A stretch of DNA of 64,000 nt from Serinicoccus chungangensis. Lineage in GTDB: Bacteria; Actinomycetota; Actinomycetes; Actinomycetales; Dermatophilaceae. The notes beneath the pieces were generated by a model that saw nothing but the letters and a program-made list of their open reading frames with translations, was not told the DNA's origin and did no database searches. The position numbers were made by a program, and so were the translations under genes. Location: NCBI RefSeq assembly GCF_001483745.1, contig NZ_LQBL01000011.1, positions 1 to 64,000 of the forward strand, given 5' to 3'. Shown piece after piece: positions 25,512 through 36,063 of the stretch (its first letter is position 1; the number at the start of each line of letters is the position of its first letter).

Positions 25512-26402
25512 TCAGTGCTCCGGGGTGTCCTGCGTGGGCGGCCGGCCGGCCTCGGGACGGGCCGACCGCGTCACCGGACCCAGCTCGGGACGCTTGGCGA
25601 GCACGCTGTCCCCGGACGAACGCCCGGTGAGGCGTCGCTGGACCCAGGGCCCGGCATACTCGCGGGCCCACCGGGCGTGACCGCGCAGGGTGTCCACGGT
25701 GGCCGCCGGGGCCTGCGGCGGCAGCGGCGCCCGCCAGTCGGTGCCGGCGGCGTCCTCGGCGCTGTGCCCGAGCGCGACGTAGGCGGTGAGCGCGACGCGG
25801 TGGTGGCCCTCGGGGGTCATGTGGATGCGGTCCGGCGACCACATGCGCCAGTCCTTGAGGAAGTCGCACGCCCACTGGTTGAGGACGTAGCAGCCGTGGC
25901 GCTGGGCGATCGACCAGATGTGGGCGATGTATGCCGCGGCCCGCCCCCGCGTGCGACCGATGATCGGCGCCCCCGCGGGGTCGGTGGGGGTCGCCATGAG
26001 CACGTCCGCACCGGTGGCGCGGATCCGCGCCACCGCGGTGTCGAGCCGGGCCGCGAGGTCGTCGATGTCGGCGCGCGGGCGCAGGATGTCGTTGCCGCCC
26101 CCGACGATGCTCACCAGGTCGGGCTGGAGGCCGAGCGCCGCCTCCAGCTGCGGGCCGACGACGTCGGTGAGGGTGCGGCCCCGCACGGCCAGGTTGGCGT
26201 AGCCGAAGTCCTCGACGTGCCCCGACAGCAGCCCGGCGAGCCGGTCGGCCCACCCGACGTAGGTGTCCGGGGTGTCCGGGTCCGGGTCGCTCATGCCCTC
26301 GGTGAACGAGTCGCCGATCGCGACGTAGCGCGCCCAGGCCCGGGGGACGGGACGGATGCTGCCGGCCTCGCCGTGCACGGTGGGCCCGGCCTCGCCGTGC
26401 AC
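25512..26402 (-). CDS. SGNH/GDSL hydrolase
   Basis: An esterase-fold protein of about 296 residues with block I AIGDSFTEGMSD, block III GGGNDILRPRADID and block V SPDRIHMTPEGHHRVA, giving the Ser-Asp-His triad. No signal peptide is seen, so it is probably a cytoplasmic esterase/lipase or deacetylase of unknown substrate. The start is uncertain: the GTG at 26402 is given, but the frame stays open to the ung stop, and a CTG there is preceded by GGAGG. A short duplication VHGEAG appears twice near the chosen start. It lies between ung and the aldolase in the same direction. Confidence 0.78.
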   Translation of the reverse strand: MHGEAGPTVHGEAGSIRPVPRAWARYVAIGDSFTEGMSDPDPDTPDTYVGWADRLAGLLSGHVEDFGYANLAVRGRTLTDVVGPQLEAALGLQPDLVSIVGGGNDILRPRADIDDLAARLDTAVARIRATGADVLMATPTDPAGAPIIGRTRGRAAAYIAHIWSIAQRHGCYVLNQWACDFLKDWRMWSPDRIHMTPEGHHRVALTAYVALGHSAEDAAGTDWRAPLPPQAPAATVDTLRGHARWAREYAGPWVQRRLTGRSSGDSVLAKRPELGPVTRSARPEAGRPPTQDTPEH

Positions 26403-26488
26403 CAGACGGAGGGGGTGGGCGTGCTGGTCGCGGCCCTCCGCGAGGCGGTGCTGCGGCGGGGTCGCGGTGGCGGTGCGGTCGTGGGTGC

Positions 26489-27166
26489 TCAGGGCAGCCT
26501 CCAGTCGATCGGCGCGCCGCCCTGCTGCCGCAGCAGCTCGTCGGCCCGGCTGAAGGGCCGGCTGCCGAAGAAGCCGTGGCGGGCGGACAGCGGTGAGGGG
26601 TGGGCGCTCTCGACGCGGGGCACGTCGCCCAGCCGGGGCCCGAGGTTGCGGGCGTCGCGGCCCCAGAGGATCGCGACGAGCGGGCCGCCGCGCCGGACGA
26701 GGGCGTCGATGGCCAGGTCGGTGACCTCCTCCCACCCCTGCCCGCGATGGCTGGCCGGGGCGCCGGGGCGGACGGTGAGCACGCGGTTGAGGAGCATGAC
26801 GCCGGCGTCCGCCCAGGGGGAGAGGTCCCCGGTGCTGGGCCGCGGCACGCCGAGGTCGTCGACCATCTCGGTGTAGATGTTCTGCAGGCTGCGGGGCACC
26901 GGGCGCACGTCCGGCGCGACGGAGAAGCTGAGCCCGACGGCGTGTCCCGGGGTCGGGTAGGGGTCCTGCCCGACGACGAGCACCCGCACGTCGTCCAGCG
27001 GGCGGGTGAAGACGCGCAGCACGTGCGGGCCGCCCGGCAGGTACCCCCGTCCGGCCTCGACCTCGGCGCGGAGGAACTCCCCGATCCGCGATACCGTCTC
27101 CTCGGCCGGCGCCAACGCCTCGGCCCAGCTCGGGTGCACGAGGTCGCGCAGGGGTGTCGGGCTCAC
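26489..27166 (-). CDS. ung: Uracil-DNA glycosylase
   Basis: A 225-residue family 1 UDG that removes uracil from DNA in base-excision repair. The catalytic water-activating motif [17 protein letters not shown], the [12 protein letters not shown] block and the C-terminal [23 protein letters not shown]-minor-groove loop are all present and in order. The GTG start at 27166 follows a minus-strand TACCCT box by 7 nt, so the mRNA is probably leaderless. Downstream are the SGNH hydrolase and aldolase; upstream is a DUF3263 gene in the same direction. Confidence 0.95.
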   Translation of the reverse strand: MSPTPLRDLVHPSWAEALAPAEETVSRIGEFLRAEVEAGRGYLPGGPHVLRVFTRPLDDVRVLVVGQDPYPTPGHAVGLSFSVAPDVRPVPRSLQNIYTEMVDDLGVPRPSTGDLSPWADAGVMLLNRVLTVRPGAPASHRGQGWEEVTDLAIDALVRRGGPLVAILWGRDARNLGPRLGDVPRVESAHPSPLSARHGFFGSRPFSRADELLRQQGGAPIDWRLP

Positions 27167-27173
27167 GCCGCCC

Positions 27174-27179
27174 AGGGTA
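27174..27179 (-). promoter_or_regulatory. -10 box for leaderless ung
   Basis: TACCCT on the minus strand, 7 nt upstream of the GTG. It overlaps a GGTATGCC octamer. Confidence 0.45.
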
Positions 27180-27188
27180 TGCCGTGGC

Positions 27189-27479
27189 TCAGCTCTGCAT
27201 ACCCAGGCGTCGCATCGAGCGCGCCCGCTGACGGCGGGAACGGTCGCGACGCAGTCGCTTGATGAGCAGCGGCTTGTAGGCGAGCGCGGCCTCGTTGTCG
27301 ATGAGCTGGTTGAGCAGCTGGTAGTAGCGCGTCGAGCTCAGGTCGAAGAGGTCCTTGATGCCCTGCTCCTTGGAGCCGGCGTAGGTCCAGTGGCGGTTCT
27401 CGAAGTCGAGGATCTCCTGGTCGCGCGCCGACAGCCCGGCGGGAGGCTCGACCTGCTGCACATGGCTGGCAGCACCCAT
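27189..27479 (-). CDS. DUF3263 protein
   Basis: A 96-residue protein with the actinobacterial DUF3263 core: [26 protein letters not shown], followed by [23 protein letters not shown] and a strongly basic tail ([22 protein letters not shown]). The middle reads like a sigma-70 region 4-type helix-turn-helix, so it may bind DNA, but no function has been assigned to the family that I know of. It precedes ung with a 22-bp gap. Confidence 0.9.
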   Translation of the reverse strand: MGAASHVQQVEPPAGLSARDQEILDFENRHWTYAGSKEQGIKDLFDLSSTRYYQLLNQLIDNEAALAYKPLLIKRLRRDRSRRQRARSMRRLGMQS

Positions 27480-27549
27480 GGATGCGTCCTCTCCTCATGG
27501 TGGTCCGGCTGGATCTTCCGTGGAGTCTACGGCACCGGACTTACACCCG

Positions 27550-27565
27550 TGTGATTTGCGTCAGC
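27550..27565. promoter_or_regulatory. CRP/GlxR-like site
   Basis: TGTGATTTGCGTCAGC fits TGTGA-N6-TCA, one half-site better than the other. It lies 70 bp upstream of the divergent DUF3263 start and about 110 bp from the fhs promoter. Confidence 0.35.
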
Positions 27566-27572
27566 GTGCCCT

Positions 27573-27635
27573 CACGCGTCCGGTGCGTGCCAGACGCGCG
27601 TCCGGTGCGGGCCGGACGCACGTCCGGTGCAGGAG
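27573..27635. repeat. 22-bp tandem repeat family A, 3 copies
   Basis: The core CGTCCGGTGC starts at 27577, 27599 and 27621, exactly 22 bp apart. It lies between the divergent DUF3263 and fhs genes and ends about 30 bp before the fhs -35 element. Confidence 0.95.
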
Positions 27636-27662
27636 TGTGACCCACGCCACTCCAGCGGCATC

Positions 27663-27691
27663 TTGCCGGGCGGGCGGCAGCGCCTTGTAGT
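27663..27691 (+). promoter_or_regulatory. Predicted fhs promoter
   Basis: TTGCCG (27663-27668) and TGTAGT (27686-27691) are separated by 17 bp. The 5' leader of about 75 nt contains a repeated GATCACCG. The region is A+T-richer than average. Confidence 0.45.
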
Positions 27692-27772
27692 TTGTGCTGA
27701 CGATCACCGTGGACCGTGCTGGGCATCACCGGTCGGCGCCCGTGATCACCGGCTGCGAGGAGGCAGGCAGGG

Positions 27773-29440
27773 ATGTTGACCGACGTTGAGATCGCGCAGG
27801 GGGCCACGCTGGAGCGGATCGGCCGGGTGGCCGAGCGGCTGGGGCTGCGCGAGGAGGAGTACGAGCCGTACGGGCACCACAAGGCCAAGATCTCCCTCGA
27901 CGTCCTCGACCGCCTGCAGGACCGGCCGGACGGCAGGCTCGTCCTGATGACGGCCATCAACCCGACGGCGGCCGGCGAAGGCAAGACCACCACCAACGTC
28001 GGGCTGTCCATGGCCCTGAACCGGATCGGCGCGCGCACGATCACCACCCTGCGCGAGCCCTCGCTCGGCCCGTGCTTCGGCATGAAGGGCGGCGCCGCCG
28101 GCGGCGGCTGGTCCCAGGTCGTCCCCATGGACGACATCAACCTCCACTTCACCGGCGACTTCCACGCCATCACCTCGGCGCACAACCTGCTCGCCGCGCT
28201 GGTCGACAACTCGCTGCACCAGGGCAACCCGCTGGGTCTGGACCCCAAGCGCGTCACCTGGAAACGCGTCCTCGACATGAACGACCGCGCCCTGCGCAAC
28301 ATCGTCATCGGCATGGGCAGGAAGGGTGACGGAGTCGTCCGCGAGTCTGGCTTCGAGATCACCGTGGCCAGCGAGATCATGGCCGCGCTCTGCCTCGCCA
28401 CCGGCCTGGAGGACCTCAAGGAGCGCTTCGGTCGCATCATCGTGGGCTACACCCACGACAAGCAGCCGGTGACCGCCGGGCAGCTCGGGGCGGCCGGGGC
28501 CATGGCCATGCTCATGAAGGACGCGGTCAAGCCCAACCTGGTGCAGACCCTGGAGAACACCCCGGCCATCATCCACGGCGGCCCGTTCGCCAACATCGCG
28601 CACGGCAACAACTCGGTGCTCGCCACCCGCACGGCGCTCAAGCTCGCCGACTACGTCGTCACCGAGGCCGGCTTCGGCGCCGACCTGGGCGCGGAGAAGT
28701 TCTTCGACATCGTCTGCCCCGCGGCCGGGCTGCGCCCGGACGCGGCGGTCATCGTCGCCACGGTGCGCGCCCTCAAGCTCAACGGCGGCGCCGCCAAGGG
28801 CGAGCTCGGCACCGAGGACCTCGGCGCCCTGCGGGACGGCCTGGCCAACCTCGAGCAGCACCTGGAGAACCTCCAGGCGTTCGGGGTGCCGGTCGTCGTC
28901 GCGCTCAACCGCTTCCCGAGCGACACCGACGCCGAGCTCGACCTGGTCCGGGAGCGCTGCGGCCAGCTCGGTGTCGAGGTCGCGCTCTCCGAGGTCTTCA
29001 CCCGCGGCGGCGAGGGTGGCGAGGAGCTGGCCCGCACGGTCGTCGAGCTGTGCGAGCGGGGCAGCGACTACGCCCCGCTGTACGACGCCGCGGCGGGGCT
29101 GCGGGACAAGATCGAGACGATCGCGACCCGGGTCTACCGTGCCGACGGGGTCGAGTTCGCCCCGGCCGCCCGCGCGCAGCTGGCCGAGCTCACCGACGGC
29201 GGCTTCGGCGACCTGCCGGTCTGCATGGCCAAGACGCAGTACTCCTTCTCCGACGACCCGAGCCTGCTCGGCGCCCCCCGCGGCTTCACCATCACCGTCC
29301 GCGAGCTGGTCGTCAACGCCGGCGCCGGCTTCGTCGTCGCCCTCACCGGGGACATCATGCGGATGCCCGGGCTGCCCAAGGTCCCCGCGGCACTGGGCAT
29401 GGACATCGCCGAGGACGGCACCATCACCGGTCTCAGCTGA
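27773..29440 (+). CDS. fhs: Formate-tetrahydrofolate ligase
   Basis: A 555-residue enzyme that makes 10-formyl-tetrahydrofolate from formate, THF and ATP, feeding one-carbon metabolism. The P-loop [17 protein letters not shown], the following [19 protein letters not shown] block, [12 protein letters not shown]-type [18 protein letters not shown] and the C-terminal [20 protein letters not shown] are diagnostic. The length is normal. The ATG follows GAGGAGGCAGGCAGGG. A long palindromic terminator lies directly downstream, so it is probably monocistronic. Confidence 0.97.
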   Translation: MLTDVEIAQGATLERIGRVAERLGLREEEYEPYGHHKAKISLDVLDRLQDRPDGRLVLMTAINPTAAGEGKTTTNVGLSMALNRIGARTITTLREPSLGPCFGMKGGAAGGGWSQVVPMDDINLHFTGDFHAITSAHNLLAALVDNSLHQGNPLGLDPKRVTWKRVLDMNDRALRNIVIGMGRKGDGVVRESGFEITVASEIMAALCLATGLEDLKERFGRIIVGYTHDKQPVTAGQLGAAGAMAMLMKDAVKPNLVQTLENTPAIIHGGPFANIAHGNNSVLATRTALKLADYVVTEAGFGADLGAEKFFDIVCPAAGLRPDAAVIVATVRALKLNGGAAKGELGTEDLGALRDGLANLEQHLENLQAFGVPVVVALNRFPSDTDAELDLVRERCGQLGVEVALSEVFTRGGEGGEELARTVVELCERGSDYAPLYDAAAGLRDKIETIATRVYRADGVEFAPAARAQLAELTDGGFGDLPVCMAKTQYSFSDDPSLLGAPRGFTITVRELVVNAGAGFVVALTGDIMRMPGLPKVPAALGMDIAEDGTITGLS

Positions 29441-29457
29441 GCGGAGTCATCCGCAGA

Positions 29458-29499
29458 AGGTGTTCCTCTGGCGTGATGCATCACCGCAGAGGAACACCT
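29458..29499. terminator. Near-perfect 42-bp palindrome, bidirectional terminator
   Basis: AGGTGTTCCTCTGGCGTGATG is followed directly by its near-exact reverse complement, with two mismatched positions. It lies between the convergent fhs and symporter genes. No T-tract follows, so it is a palindromic terminator by position and structure only. Confidence 0.75.
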
Positions 29500-29559
29500 C
29501 CTGCTGAGGAGTGGAGGCTGCCCGGCCGGTGGGAGCCCGAGGAGGCTCCGGTATGCCGG

Positions 29560-31239
29560 TCAGGCCCAGATGACGACGATGGCCGCCGTCAGGGCCAGCA
29601 GGACGACCGAGATCACCCGGTAGTTCGCCCACACCGCGGTGCCCTGCAGCGCCTGGGACTCCTCGGTCCAGTACTCCGACTTCCAGGTGAGCTCGGCCGT
29701 CTTCGACTCGTCCGGGGACGGTCCGAGCAGGCTGATGACCACGAGGAGCAGCACCGAGAGCGCGGTGCTGATGCCCGCGGCATACAGGAACTGGATCGTG
29801 GGCTCCTCGGGCAGCACCTGGGTGAGGATGAAGGTGATCAGCCCCACCGGTTGCATGATGACGAGCGTGAGGAACGCCGCGGTGGCGCTGATCCGCTTCC
29901 ACGCGATGCCGGCCAGGAAGACCGCGACGACCGGCGGGACCAGGAACGACAGCACCGACTGCAGGTAGTTGTAGAGGGTGTCGAACTGGGCGATGAACGG
30001 GGCCCAGAGGATCGCCACGACCAGCGCGACCACGGTCGCCACGCGACCGGTGAAGACGAGCGCCCGCTGCGAGGTGTCCGGGCGCAGCGTCTTGACGAAG
30101 TCCATCGTCACGATCGTCGAGGCCGAGTTGAGGATCGAGTCGACGGTCGAGGTGATGGCCGCGATGACGGCCGCCAGGATGAGGCCGCGCAGGCCGACGG
30201 GGAGCAGGTCGAAGACCAGCGTCGGGAAGACCGTGTCGGGGTTGTCGAGGTTGGGGTAGAGCGAGATCGCCATGACCCCGGGGAAGATGAACAGGAAGAG
30301 GAAGGCCAGCTTGATGAAGCCGGCCAGCAGCGAGCCCCAGCGACCGTGGTCGAGCGACTTCGCGCCCAGGGTGCGCTGCACGACGAGCTGGTTGGTCGTC
30401 CAGTAGTAGAGCCCCACGACGAGGACACCGGTGATGAGCCCGGGCCACGGCAGGTCGGCGTTGTCGGCCGGCAGGATGAGGCTCATCTTCTCGTCGCCCG
30501 CGGCCTGCGCCATGGAGTCCCAGGACTCGATGGCGTTGAAGGTCGCGATGAGGACGATGACGCCGCCGATGAGGGTGACGGTCGCCTGGATGGAGTCGCT
30601 GATCATCACCGCGCCGAGGCCGCCGATGACGGTGTAGATCGCCGCGAGGATGGCGAGCACCGCCACCGAGACGATCATGGGGATGTCGGGGTAGAGGACC
30701 TTGACGACCACCGCCCCGGCGAAGAGCGCCGCGGCCATGTCGATGAACATGTTGGCGAAGAGGTTGAACCCGGCGAAGGCCATCCGCGAGCGCCGGTCGT
30801 AGCGCTGCTCGAGGTACTCCGGCAGCGTGAAGACCTTGGAGCGCAGGTAGAACGGCAGGATGAAGAAGATGAAGACGACGAGGATGACGGCCGACATCCA
30901 CTCGTAGGCGAAGATCGAGATGCCCTGCTCGTAGGCGCCACCGGCCAGACCGACGAAGGTCGCCCCCGACATGTTGGTGGCGACCAGCGAGAGGCCGACG
31001 AAGGGCCAGATGAAGTTGCGCCCGCCGAGGAAGTAGTCCTCCGAGGCGTCGCTCTCCTTGCCGCTGGCCTTGGCCTCGGCGTGGGCCTTGCGCTTCATCC
31101 GCGCGCCGGCCACGAGCGGGATGATGCGGCTCAGGACCAGGTAGCCGATGATGACCGACAGGTCGAGGGCGCGGACGGTGAAGTCGGGCATCCCCCCGCC
31201 GGAGGAGCCGGAGAGCGGGAGCAGCACGTCGGAGATCAT
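29560..31239 (-). CDS. Sodium:solute symporter (SSS/SLC5 family)
   Basis: A 559-residue transporter with 13-14 predicted TM helices. DYFLGGRNFIWPFVGLSLVATNMSG in TM1, the GLGAVMISDSIQATVTLIGG segment, YYWTTNQLVVQRTLGAKS and AAVIAAITSTVDSILNSASTIVTMDF (the family Na+-site helix with SxxSS-like residues) identify the sodium-coupled sugar/solute symporter group, closest in feel to SGLT-type sugar transporters. The substrate is unknown, but a sugar or inositol is the best guess. The ATG overlaps the uspA-like stop (ATGA), so the two proteins are translationally coupled. Confidence 0.92.
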   Translation of the reverse strand: MISDVLLPLSGSSGGGMPDFTVRALDLSVIIGYLVLSRIIPLVAGARMKRKAHAEAKASGKESDASEDYFLGGRNFIWPFVGLSLVATNMSGATFVGLAGGAYEQGISIFAYEWMSAVILVVFIFFILPFYLRSKVFTLPEYLEQRYDRRSRMAFAGFNLFANMFIDMAAALFAGAVVVKVLYPDIPMIVSVAVLAILAAIYTVIGGLGAVMISDSIQATVTLIGGVIVLIATFNAIESWDSMAQAAGDEKMSLILPADNADLPWPGLITGVLVVGLYYWTTNQLVVQRTLGAKSLDHGRWGSLLAGFIKLAFLFLFIFPGVMAISLYPNLDNPDTVFPTLVFDLLPVGLRGLILAAVIAAITSTVDSILNSASTIVTMDFVKTLRPDTSQRALVFTGRVATVVALVVAILWAPFIAQFDTLYNYLQSVLSFLVPPVVAVFLAGIAWKRISATAAFLTLVIMQPVGLITFILTQVLPEEPTIQFLYAAGISTALSVLLLVVISLLGPSPDESKTAELTWKSEYWTEESQALQGTAVWANYRVISVVLLALTAAIVVIWA

Positions 31240-31682
31240 CGGGTCTCCCCCTCGTTGCGGACGACGAGCACCGCGCAGGGTGCGTGCCGGACGACCCCCT
31301 CGGCGTCGTTGCCGAGCAGGACGCGCACGAAGGCGTTCTGCCCCCGGCTGCCGATGACGATGAGGTCGGCGTCGATCTCGTCGCGCAGGCGCAGGATCTC
31401 GTCCGTCGCCCGACCGGTGCGCAGGTAGGTGCCGGTGACGGTCACCCCCTCCGCCTCCAGGGCGCCCGCCCCGGCGTCCAGCACCGGTCTCGCCTCGAGC
31501 TGGAGACGTTCTCGCTGTCCGGGGCTGAGCGGTGTCGGGTTGGTCCAGGGCGACACCAGCGCGACGTGCACGACGTGCACCTCCGCGTCGGTATGCCGGA
31601 CCAGGTCGACGGTGCGGGCGCGCGCCAGGGCGGCGCTCGGGGATCCGTCGGTGGCGTACAGGATGCGGGTCGGGAACGTCAT
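31236..31682 (-). CDS. Universal stress protein (UspA) family
   Basis: A 148-residue single Usp domain. ILYATDGSPSAALARARTVDLV at the start and DLIVIGSRGQNAFVRVLLGNDAEGVVRHAPCAVLVVR at the end give the G2xG9G(S/T) ATP-binding pattern (GSRG-9-G-ND in place of S). The Usp immediately precedes and is coupled to a sodium symporter, so it may regulate that transporter, a pairing known from other Usp-transporter operons. The ATG is preceded by GGAGGGG at a good distance. Confidence 0.9.
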   Translation of the reverse strand: MTFPTRILYATDGSPSAALARARTVDLVRHTDAEVHVVHVALVSPWTNPTPLSPGQRERLQLEARPVLDAGAGALEAEGVTVTGTYLRTGRATDEILRLRDEIDADLIVIGSRGQNAFVRVLLGNDAEGVVRHAPCAVLVVRNEGETR

Positions 31683-31834
31683 TGAACCCCTCCGGGCGCT
31701 GCGGGCGTGCGGTTGTCCGGCCCCCACCCTGCCGTGCCCGGCACGGGCCCGCCAGTCGAGAGTGACCCTGCGGTAACCAGCGCGCCGACCCGCCACGTCC
31801 GGACGGGCGGGCGGGCCGGGGTCCGTCCAGCACC

Positions 31835-31840
31835 TAGACT
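31835..31840 (+). promoter_or_regulatory. -10 box for leaderless MBL-fold gene
   Basis: TAGACT ends 8 nt before the ATG at 31849. Confidence 0.5.
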
Positions 31841-31848
31841 CGGGCGGC

Positions 31849-32685
31849 ATGACTGAGGTGACCTGGAGAGAGGTGGCTCCCGGGGTCCACGTCCGCCGGC
31901 ACGAGGAGCTCAAGCTCAACTGCGGGCTCGTGGTGGGCAGCGAGCGGTCCCTCGTCATCGACACCCGCAGCTACCGCTCCCTCGGCCAGGACCTGCTGGA
32001 GTCGGTGCGGGAGATCACCGGCACCGAGCTCGTCGTCGTCAACACCCACGCGCACTACGACCACTGCTTCGGCAACGTCGCGTTCCGCGACTCGCAGATC
32101 TATGCCCACTCCGGCGCCGCCGACGACCTGCGGCGCACCGGGGAGCACCAGCGCCGCCAGGTCGTCGAGCACCTGCGCTCGACCGACCGCGAGGGGCTGG
32201 CGGACGAGGTGGAGGACACCGAGATCGTCCTGCCGTTCTACCTCGTCGAGGAGGACACCGTCCTCGACCTCGGGGACCGCAGCGTCGAGCTGCTCTTCGC
32301 CGGGCGCGGGCACACCGACCACGACCTGTCCGTGGCGGTCCCCGACGTCGGAGTCGTCTTCGCGGGCGACCTGGTCGAGGAGGGCGCGGACCCGGCGATG
32401 GAGGACGCCTACCCGCTGGAGTGGGCGCCCACGCTGAGCGCGCTGCTGGACAAGCCCGCCGCTGGGCTGGCGGACACCTGGGTGCCCGGCCACGGCCGGG
32501 TGGTCGACCGGTCCTTCGTCGAGAGCCAGGCCGGCCAGCTGGCCGCGATGGCCGAGCGGTTCGCCGAGGTGCTGGGCACCGGGATCGCCGGTGTCGACTC
32601 CCTCGCCAACGCCGGCCGGGGCCTGGGCCTGACCGAGGACACGCTCCGGCTCGCGGCCGTCCGCACCCTCGAGCTGCGCCACTGA
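31849..32685 (+). CDS. MBL-fold metallohydrolase
   Basis: A 278-residue metallo-beta-lactamase-fold protein. The first metal motif HAHYDH is at residues 67-72, the next His is in GRGHTDHDLSV, the bridging Asp in FAGDLVEEG and the last His in WVPGHGRVVD. It is related to the glyoxalase II/quinone-dependent MBL-fold hydrolases; the substrate is unknown. It is cytoplasmic, with no signal peptide. A leaderless start is predicted. The next gene downstream, groEL, has its own regulated promoter, so the two are not an operon. Confidence 0.9.
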   Translation: MTEVTWREVAPGVHVRRHEELKLNCGLVVGSERSLVIDTRSYRSLGQDLLESVREITGTELVVVNTHAHYDHCFGNVAFRDSQIYAHSGAADDLRRTGEHQRRQVVEHLRSTDREGLADEVEDTEIVLPFYLVEEDTVLDLGDRSVELLFAGRGHTDHDLSVAVPDVGVVFAGDLVEEGADPAMEDAYPLEWAPTLSALLDKPAAGLADTWVPGHGRVVDRSFVESQAGQLAAMAERFAEVLGTGIAGVDSLANAGRGLGLTEDTLRLAAVRTLELRH

Positions 32686-32785
32686 CGCACCGCCCCGACC
32701 GCTCCCGGTCGGGCGCTCGCGGGCCCGCCCCTCGCGGGCGCCGCAGGGAGGTGAGCGGGTGCGGGACGGCATACCGGCCCGGTCA

Positions 32786-32812
32786 TTTGCACTCGAGGGC
32801 CCCGAGTGCTCA
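32786..32812. promoter_or_regulatory. CIRCE element 1 (HrcA operator)
   Basis: TTTGCACTC-N9-GAGTGCTCA is a close match to the CIRCE inverted repeat TTAGCACTC-N9-GAGTGCTAA. It overlaps a TTGCAC that could be the -35 element of groEL. Confidence 0.9.
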
Positions 32813-32820
32813 TCATGGAC

Positions 32821-34591
<1,771 letters not shown>

Positions 34592-34642
34592 TCCTGCGGG
34601 GTCAGACCTGACGCGCCTGCGTTCCTCGCGGGCGACCAACGA

Positions 34643-34683
34643 CCGACGGGCGGTCCCTCCTTCGTGGAGGGGCCGCCCGTCGG
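34643..34683 (+). terminator. Intrinsic-type terminator of groEL
   Basis: An 18-bp GC stem (CCGACGGGCGG-TCCCTCC pairing with its complement, one G-U) closes on a TTCG tetraloop at 34661-34664. It lies 52 bp after the groEL stop. No T-run follows, as is usual in actinobacteria. Confidence 0.85.
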
Positions 34684-34880
34684 CGTGTGCCCGGGGAGCC
34701 AGGTGACGACTGGGGATGGGGGCCCCGCGCCGACCGCCTCACGGGGTGCGGCCGGCGCAGCGACGCGCCGGGTCCGGCCTGCGGACCGCTGCGGCGTCGC
34801 CCGTCACCCGCAGGGATGACGCTCCACCCGGGACATCCTGCGCCTCGTCCACGCCCCCTGCGCCGGACGAGGCCGCCGGC

Positions 34881-35177
34881 TCACTGGGGGGTGAAGCGGG
34901 TGCGGTTGGTCTGCTCGACCAGCTCGTAGTCCTGGCCCGCCGTCCGCAGCGTCGTCGAGATCTGCTGCAGGGACGTGCGGACCTTCTCCTGGGTCGCGCT
35001 CCAGTCCTGGGTGACGCTGTGGAAGCTGCCGGCCGCCGACCCGCGCCAGCAGTCCTGGAGCGCGTTGAGCTTGGCCATCATGGACCGGACCTCCCCCTCG
35101 ATGCTGGCGGCGATCCGTTCGATGTCACCGGAGGCGGCGGCGATGCGTGCCGTGTCGACGGCGAAGGTGTTGCTCAT
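34881..35177 (-). CDS. WXG100 family protein
   Basis: A 98-residue helical-hairpin protein of the EsxA/CFP-10 superfamily. The WxG turn is DCWRGSAAG (Trp near residue 44), with heptad-like helices on both sides (IERIAASIEGEVRSMMAKLNAL and SATQEKVRTSLQQISTTLR). Such proteins are usually exported by ESX/type VII systems as dimers. No EccC ATPase, partner Esx or PE/PPE-like gene is nearby, so it is an orphan. The C-terminus lacks a clear YxxxD/E export signal in the expected position, though DYELVEQ comes close. Confidence 0.9.
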   Translation of the reverse strand: MSNTFAVDTARIAAASGDIERIAASIEGEVRSMMAKLNALQDCWRGSAAGSFHSVTQDWSATQEKVRTSLQQISTTLRTAGQDYELVEQTNRTRFTPQ

Positions 35178-35268
35178 GGGGTCCCTCCCTCGTGCGGCGG
35201 CCGGTCGGCCACCTCGTGCGCACGACGCTAGCCCGCCTCTCGAGGACCGCGCAGAAGTTGTCCACAGG

Positions 35269-35274
35269 TAGGCT
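35269..35274 (+). promoter_or_regulatory. -10 box for leaderless gene 35282
   Basis: TAGGCT ends 7 nt before the GTG at 35282. Confidence 0.5.
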
Positions 35275-35281
35275 CCGGGAC

Positions 35282-36061
35282 GTGACCGTGCTCGTCGACC
35301 CGCCCCGCTGGCCGGCGCACGGGCGGCTGTGGTCGCACGTCGCGAGCGACACCTCGCTCGCCGAGCTGCACGCCTTCGCGGCCGGGGTCGGCATCCCGCA
35401 ACGCTCTTTCGAGGGGGACCACTACGACATACCCCAGGAGCGGTATGCCGAGGTCGTGGCCGCGGGCGCGGCCGAGGTGAGCGGCACCGAGCTGGCCCGG
35501 CGGCTGCGGGACAGCGGGCTGCGCTTCCGCAAGCGCAAGGGGGAGCGGCCGCTGGCCCGGGTCGAGGACGGGCTGGCGGGGGCCGCGCCGACCCCGCACC
35601 TGCTGGAGGTCGTCGCCTCCCCGCTGGAGCGTCTCGGCGCCGGGGCGTCGGTGGTGCTGGCCCGGGCGCAGGGGGTCCCAGAGCGCATGGCCCTCGTGCG
35701 CAACTCGACCCGGGAGGGCTGGGGCGCCCCCGGCGGCAAGCGCGAGGTCACGGATGCCTCCGCGCGGGCGGCGGCCGTGCGCGAGGTCGCCGAGGAGATC
35801 GCGGTCGAGCTGGAGCAGGAGCGGCTGGTCGCCGTGGGCTACCAGCGGATCACCCTGCCGCCCGGGCACGGCGCCCGCAGCTGGGACGAGGGCGACAACT
35901 ACGTCCAGGTGTATGCCGCCACGCTGCCCTCCCCGGTGCCGCTGCGGCCGGACGGGGTCGAGGTGCTCGAGGCGCGCTGGCTGAGTCTGGCCGAGGCGCG
36001 GGGTGTCGCGGGCCGGGCGGCCTGGTGGCCGCTCGCCGAGTGGTGGTGGGCCCGGGGGTAG
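35282..36061 (+). CDS. DUF4031 domain fused to Nudix hydrolase
   Basis: A 259-residue two-domain protein. Residues 1-90 (TVLVDPPRWPAHGRLWSHV, SDTSLAELHAFAAGVGIP, FEGDHYDIPQERY) are a DUF4031 domain, a family of unknown role. The C-terminal 140 residues are a Nudix domain: the box reads GGKREVTDASARAAAVREVAEE, with one extra residue and Asp where the first metal-binding Glu is expected, while REVAEE is intact. It may hydrolyse a nucleotide-linked substrate, but the altered box makes this uncertain. The GTG start follows a -10 box by 7 nt. The gene ends against a large intergenic repeat island. Confidence 0.85.
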   Translation: MTVLVDPPRWPAHGRLWSHVASDTSLAELHAFAAGVGIPQRSFEGDHYDIPQERYAEVVAAGAAEVSGTELARRLRDSGLRFRKRKGERPLARVEDGLAGAAPTPHLLEVVASPLERLGAGASVVLARAQGVPERMALVRNSTREGWGAPGGKREVTDASARAAAVREVAEEIAVELEQERLVAVGYQRITLPPGHGARSWDEGDNYVQVYAATLPSPVPLRPDGVEVLEARWLSLAEARGVAGRAAWWPLAEWWWARG

Positions 36062-36063
36062 GG

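Noticed and set aside
27690-27772. Possible THF riboswitch in the fhs leader
   Set aside because: Two GATCACCG repeats are present but I could not build the conserved THF riboswitch core.
29050-31428. Plus-strand frame of nearly 800 codons over the symporter
   Set aside because: Its sequence is dominated by Asp/Glu/Arg/Val/Gly repeats typical of the reverse complement of a membrane protein gene. No start signal and no recognisable domain.
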